A DNA stretch of 64,000 nt from CAVZRC01 sp963777695 (GTDB lineage Bacteria; Planctomycetota; Planctomycetia; Isosphaerales; Isosphaeraceae): positions 682,001-746,000 of the forward strand of contig CAVZRC010000004.1 in assembly GCA_963777695.1 (NCBI GenBank). Reading direction: 5' to 3'. Within the stretch, counting starts at the first letter, position 1. Each line of letters starts with the position of its first letter. A program made the position numbers and the translations under genes. This document shows, one piece after another, positions 63,532 through 64,000 of this stretch. The notes beneath the pieces are model-generated. The model was not told the DNA's origin. It did not search any database and saw nothing but the letters and a program-made list of their open reading frames with translations.

Positions 63532-64000
63532 TCACCGGTGGAAAAGTCGGTGGATCGCCATTTTGGCGAACTGCATTAGCCATTCCGACCGGCGCGTCTC
63601 CTCGAGGTGGCGCGAGAGCGTCTCTTGGATGCCACCTTCGCCCCAGTTTTGCCCGTGCTCCAGGTAGTCGAGGAACGAGGCGCCGGTCAGTCGGGTGAGA
63701 TAGGCCATCGTCACGGCCTGGACGAGCCCGCCGGCGGCGAAACCGAGCGGGTTGAACTTGAAGACGCCGGCCACCACGCTCGCGGCCGCCTCGGCGACCC
63801 CCAGCTTCAAGAGGGTCTGCGCCATCTGCTGACCGACCTTCTCGATGAACTCCGACGTGAGCGGGACGCCGTAGACAGCTGCCATCTCGCTGAGCATCCG
63901 GAGTTGCACGGCACCGACGGCCATCGGCCCGAGGGCGAGGACCGGGTTGGCGAACGCGGTCACCGCCGCCAGCCATTGATGCCGGTCGATGATCGCCGCG
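63532..64000 (-). CDS. partial C-terminus of a DUF697-like protein
   Basis: The open frame runs off the right edge and reads AAIIDRHQWLAAVTAFANPV, then LGPMAVGAVQLRMLSEMAAV, VPLTSEFIEKVGQQMAQTLL and VVAGVFKFNPLGFAAGGLVQ to the stop at 63532. Small Gly/Ala-rich membrane-like helices and a Pro-Leu-rich loop fit the DUF697 domain found on GTPases of the YcjF type and on EcsC-neighbouring proteins. A GTG at 63963 is not the true start, because the same frame continues upstream. Convergent with the EcsC gene. Confidence 0.6.
   Translation of the reverse strand, partial: AAIIDRHQWLAAVTAFANPVLALGPMAVGAVQLRMLSEMAAVYGVPLTSEFIEKVGQQMAQTLLKLGVAEAAASVVAGVFKFNPLGFAAGGLVQAVTMAYLTRLTGASFLDYLEHGQNWGEGGIQETLSRHLEETRRSEWLMQFAKMAIHRLFHR

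Overview
The window is high-GC DNA that fits a planctomycete of the Isosphaeraceae type. The inference rests on gene families typical of that group: a Ser/Thr kinase fused to WD40 repeats beside an ECF sigma factor, a giant secreted repeat protein with an LEPR-XLL-like N-terminus, a DUF1501 protein, an ECF sigma factor with a C-terminal membrane anchor and carboxypeptidase-regulatory-like domains, a PEP-CTERM protein and a TPR-sulfotransferase. No 16S rRNA or other marker is present, so the taxonomy is not proven.

Layout. 0-4.1 kb (minus strand): an ECF sigma factor and a kinase/WD40 protein that runs off the left edge. 4.3-28.7 kb (plus): one giant gene of about 24.3 kb, roughly 8,000 codons, encoding an adhesin-like surface protein built from beta-strand repeats, a poly-Gly segment, a beta-propeller, PKD domains and bacterial Ig-like domains. 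28.8-31.8 kb: a PEP-CTERM protein and a TPR-sulfotransferase. 32-38 kb is an accessory-looking region: two minus-strand tRNA clusters (4 + 12 = 16 tRNAs), each preceded by a diverged copy of the same roughly 250-300 bp leader, together with an AT-rich orphan gene, gene fragments and a large G/C-tract palindrome. 37.4-42.2 kb: a secreted BON-like protein, a cytochrome c/copper monooxygenase fusion, a DyP peroxidase and its small partner. 42.8-54.1 kb (plus): a tight run of lipid- and acyl-acting genes (membrane patatin, M20 carboxypeptidase of PM20D1 type, ALO-type FAD oxidase, second membrane patatin, alpha/beta hydrolase). 54.3-64 kb: sigma/periplasmic-domain fusion, small membrane protein, DUF1501 protein, topoisomerase III, polyhydroxyalkanoate-granule-type protein, EcsC protein and a partial DUF697-like protein cut by the right edge.

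A major caveat is that many genes need frame corrections. In the kinase, the first ECF sigma factor, the giant gene, patatin A, the M20 peptidase and the FAD oxidase, the homologous protein continues in another frame. Every shift is of the kind caused by loss of one base, or of two bases (often in AC or CG dinucleotide repeats). Loss of single bases from homopolymers and dinucleotide repeats across unrelated genes looks more like uncorrected sequence error than pseudogene decay. I therefore list these as single genes spanning their fragments.

Working together (inference): the ECF/kinase pair beside the giant gene suggests envelope-stress or surface regulation, and the 40-54 kb block suggests a membrane lipid or N-acyl-conjugate turnover locus with redox enzymes. 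The tRNA array looks like a horizontally derived or duplicated supernumerary set: it contains two tRNA-Leu of class I shape and several tRNAs without U8.
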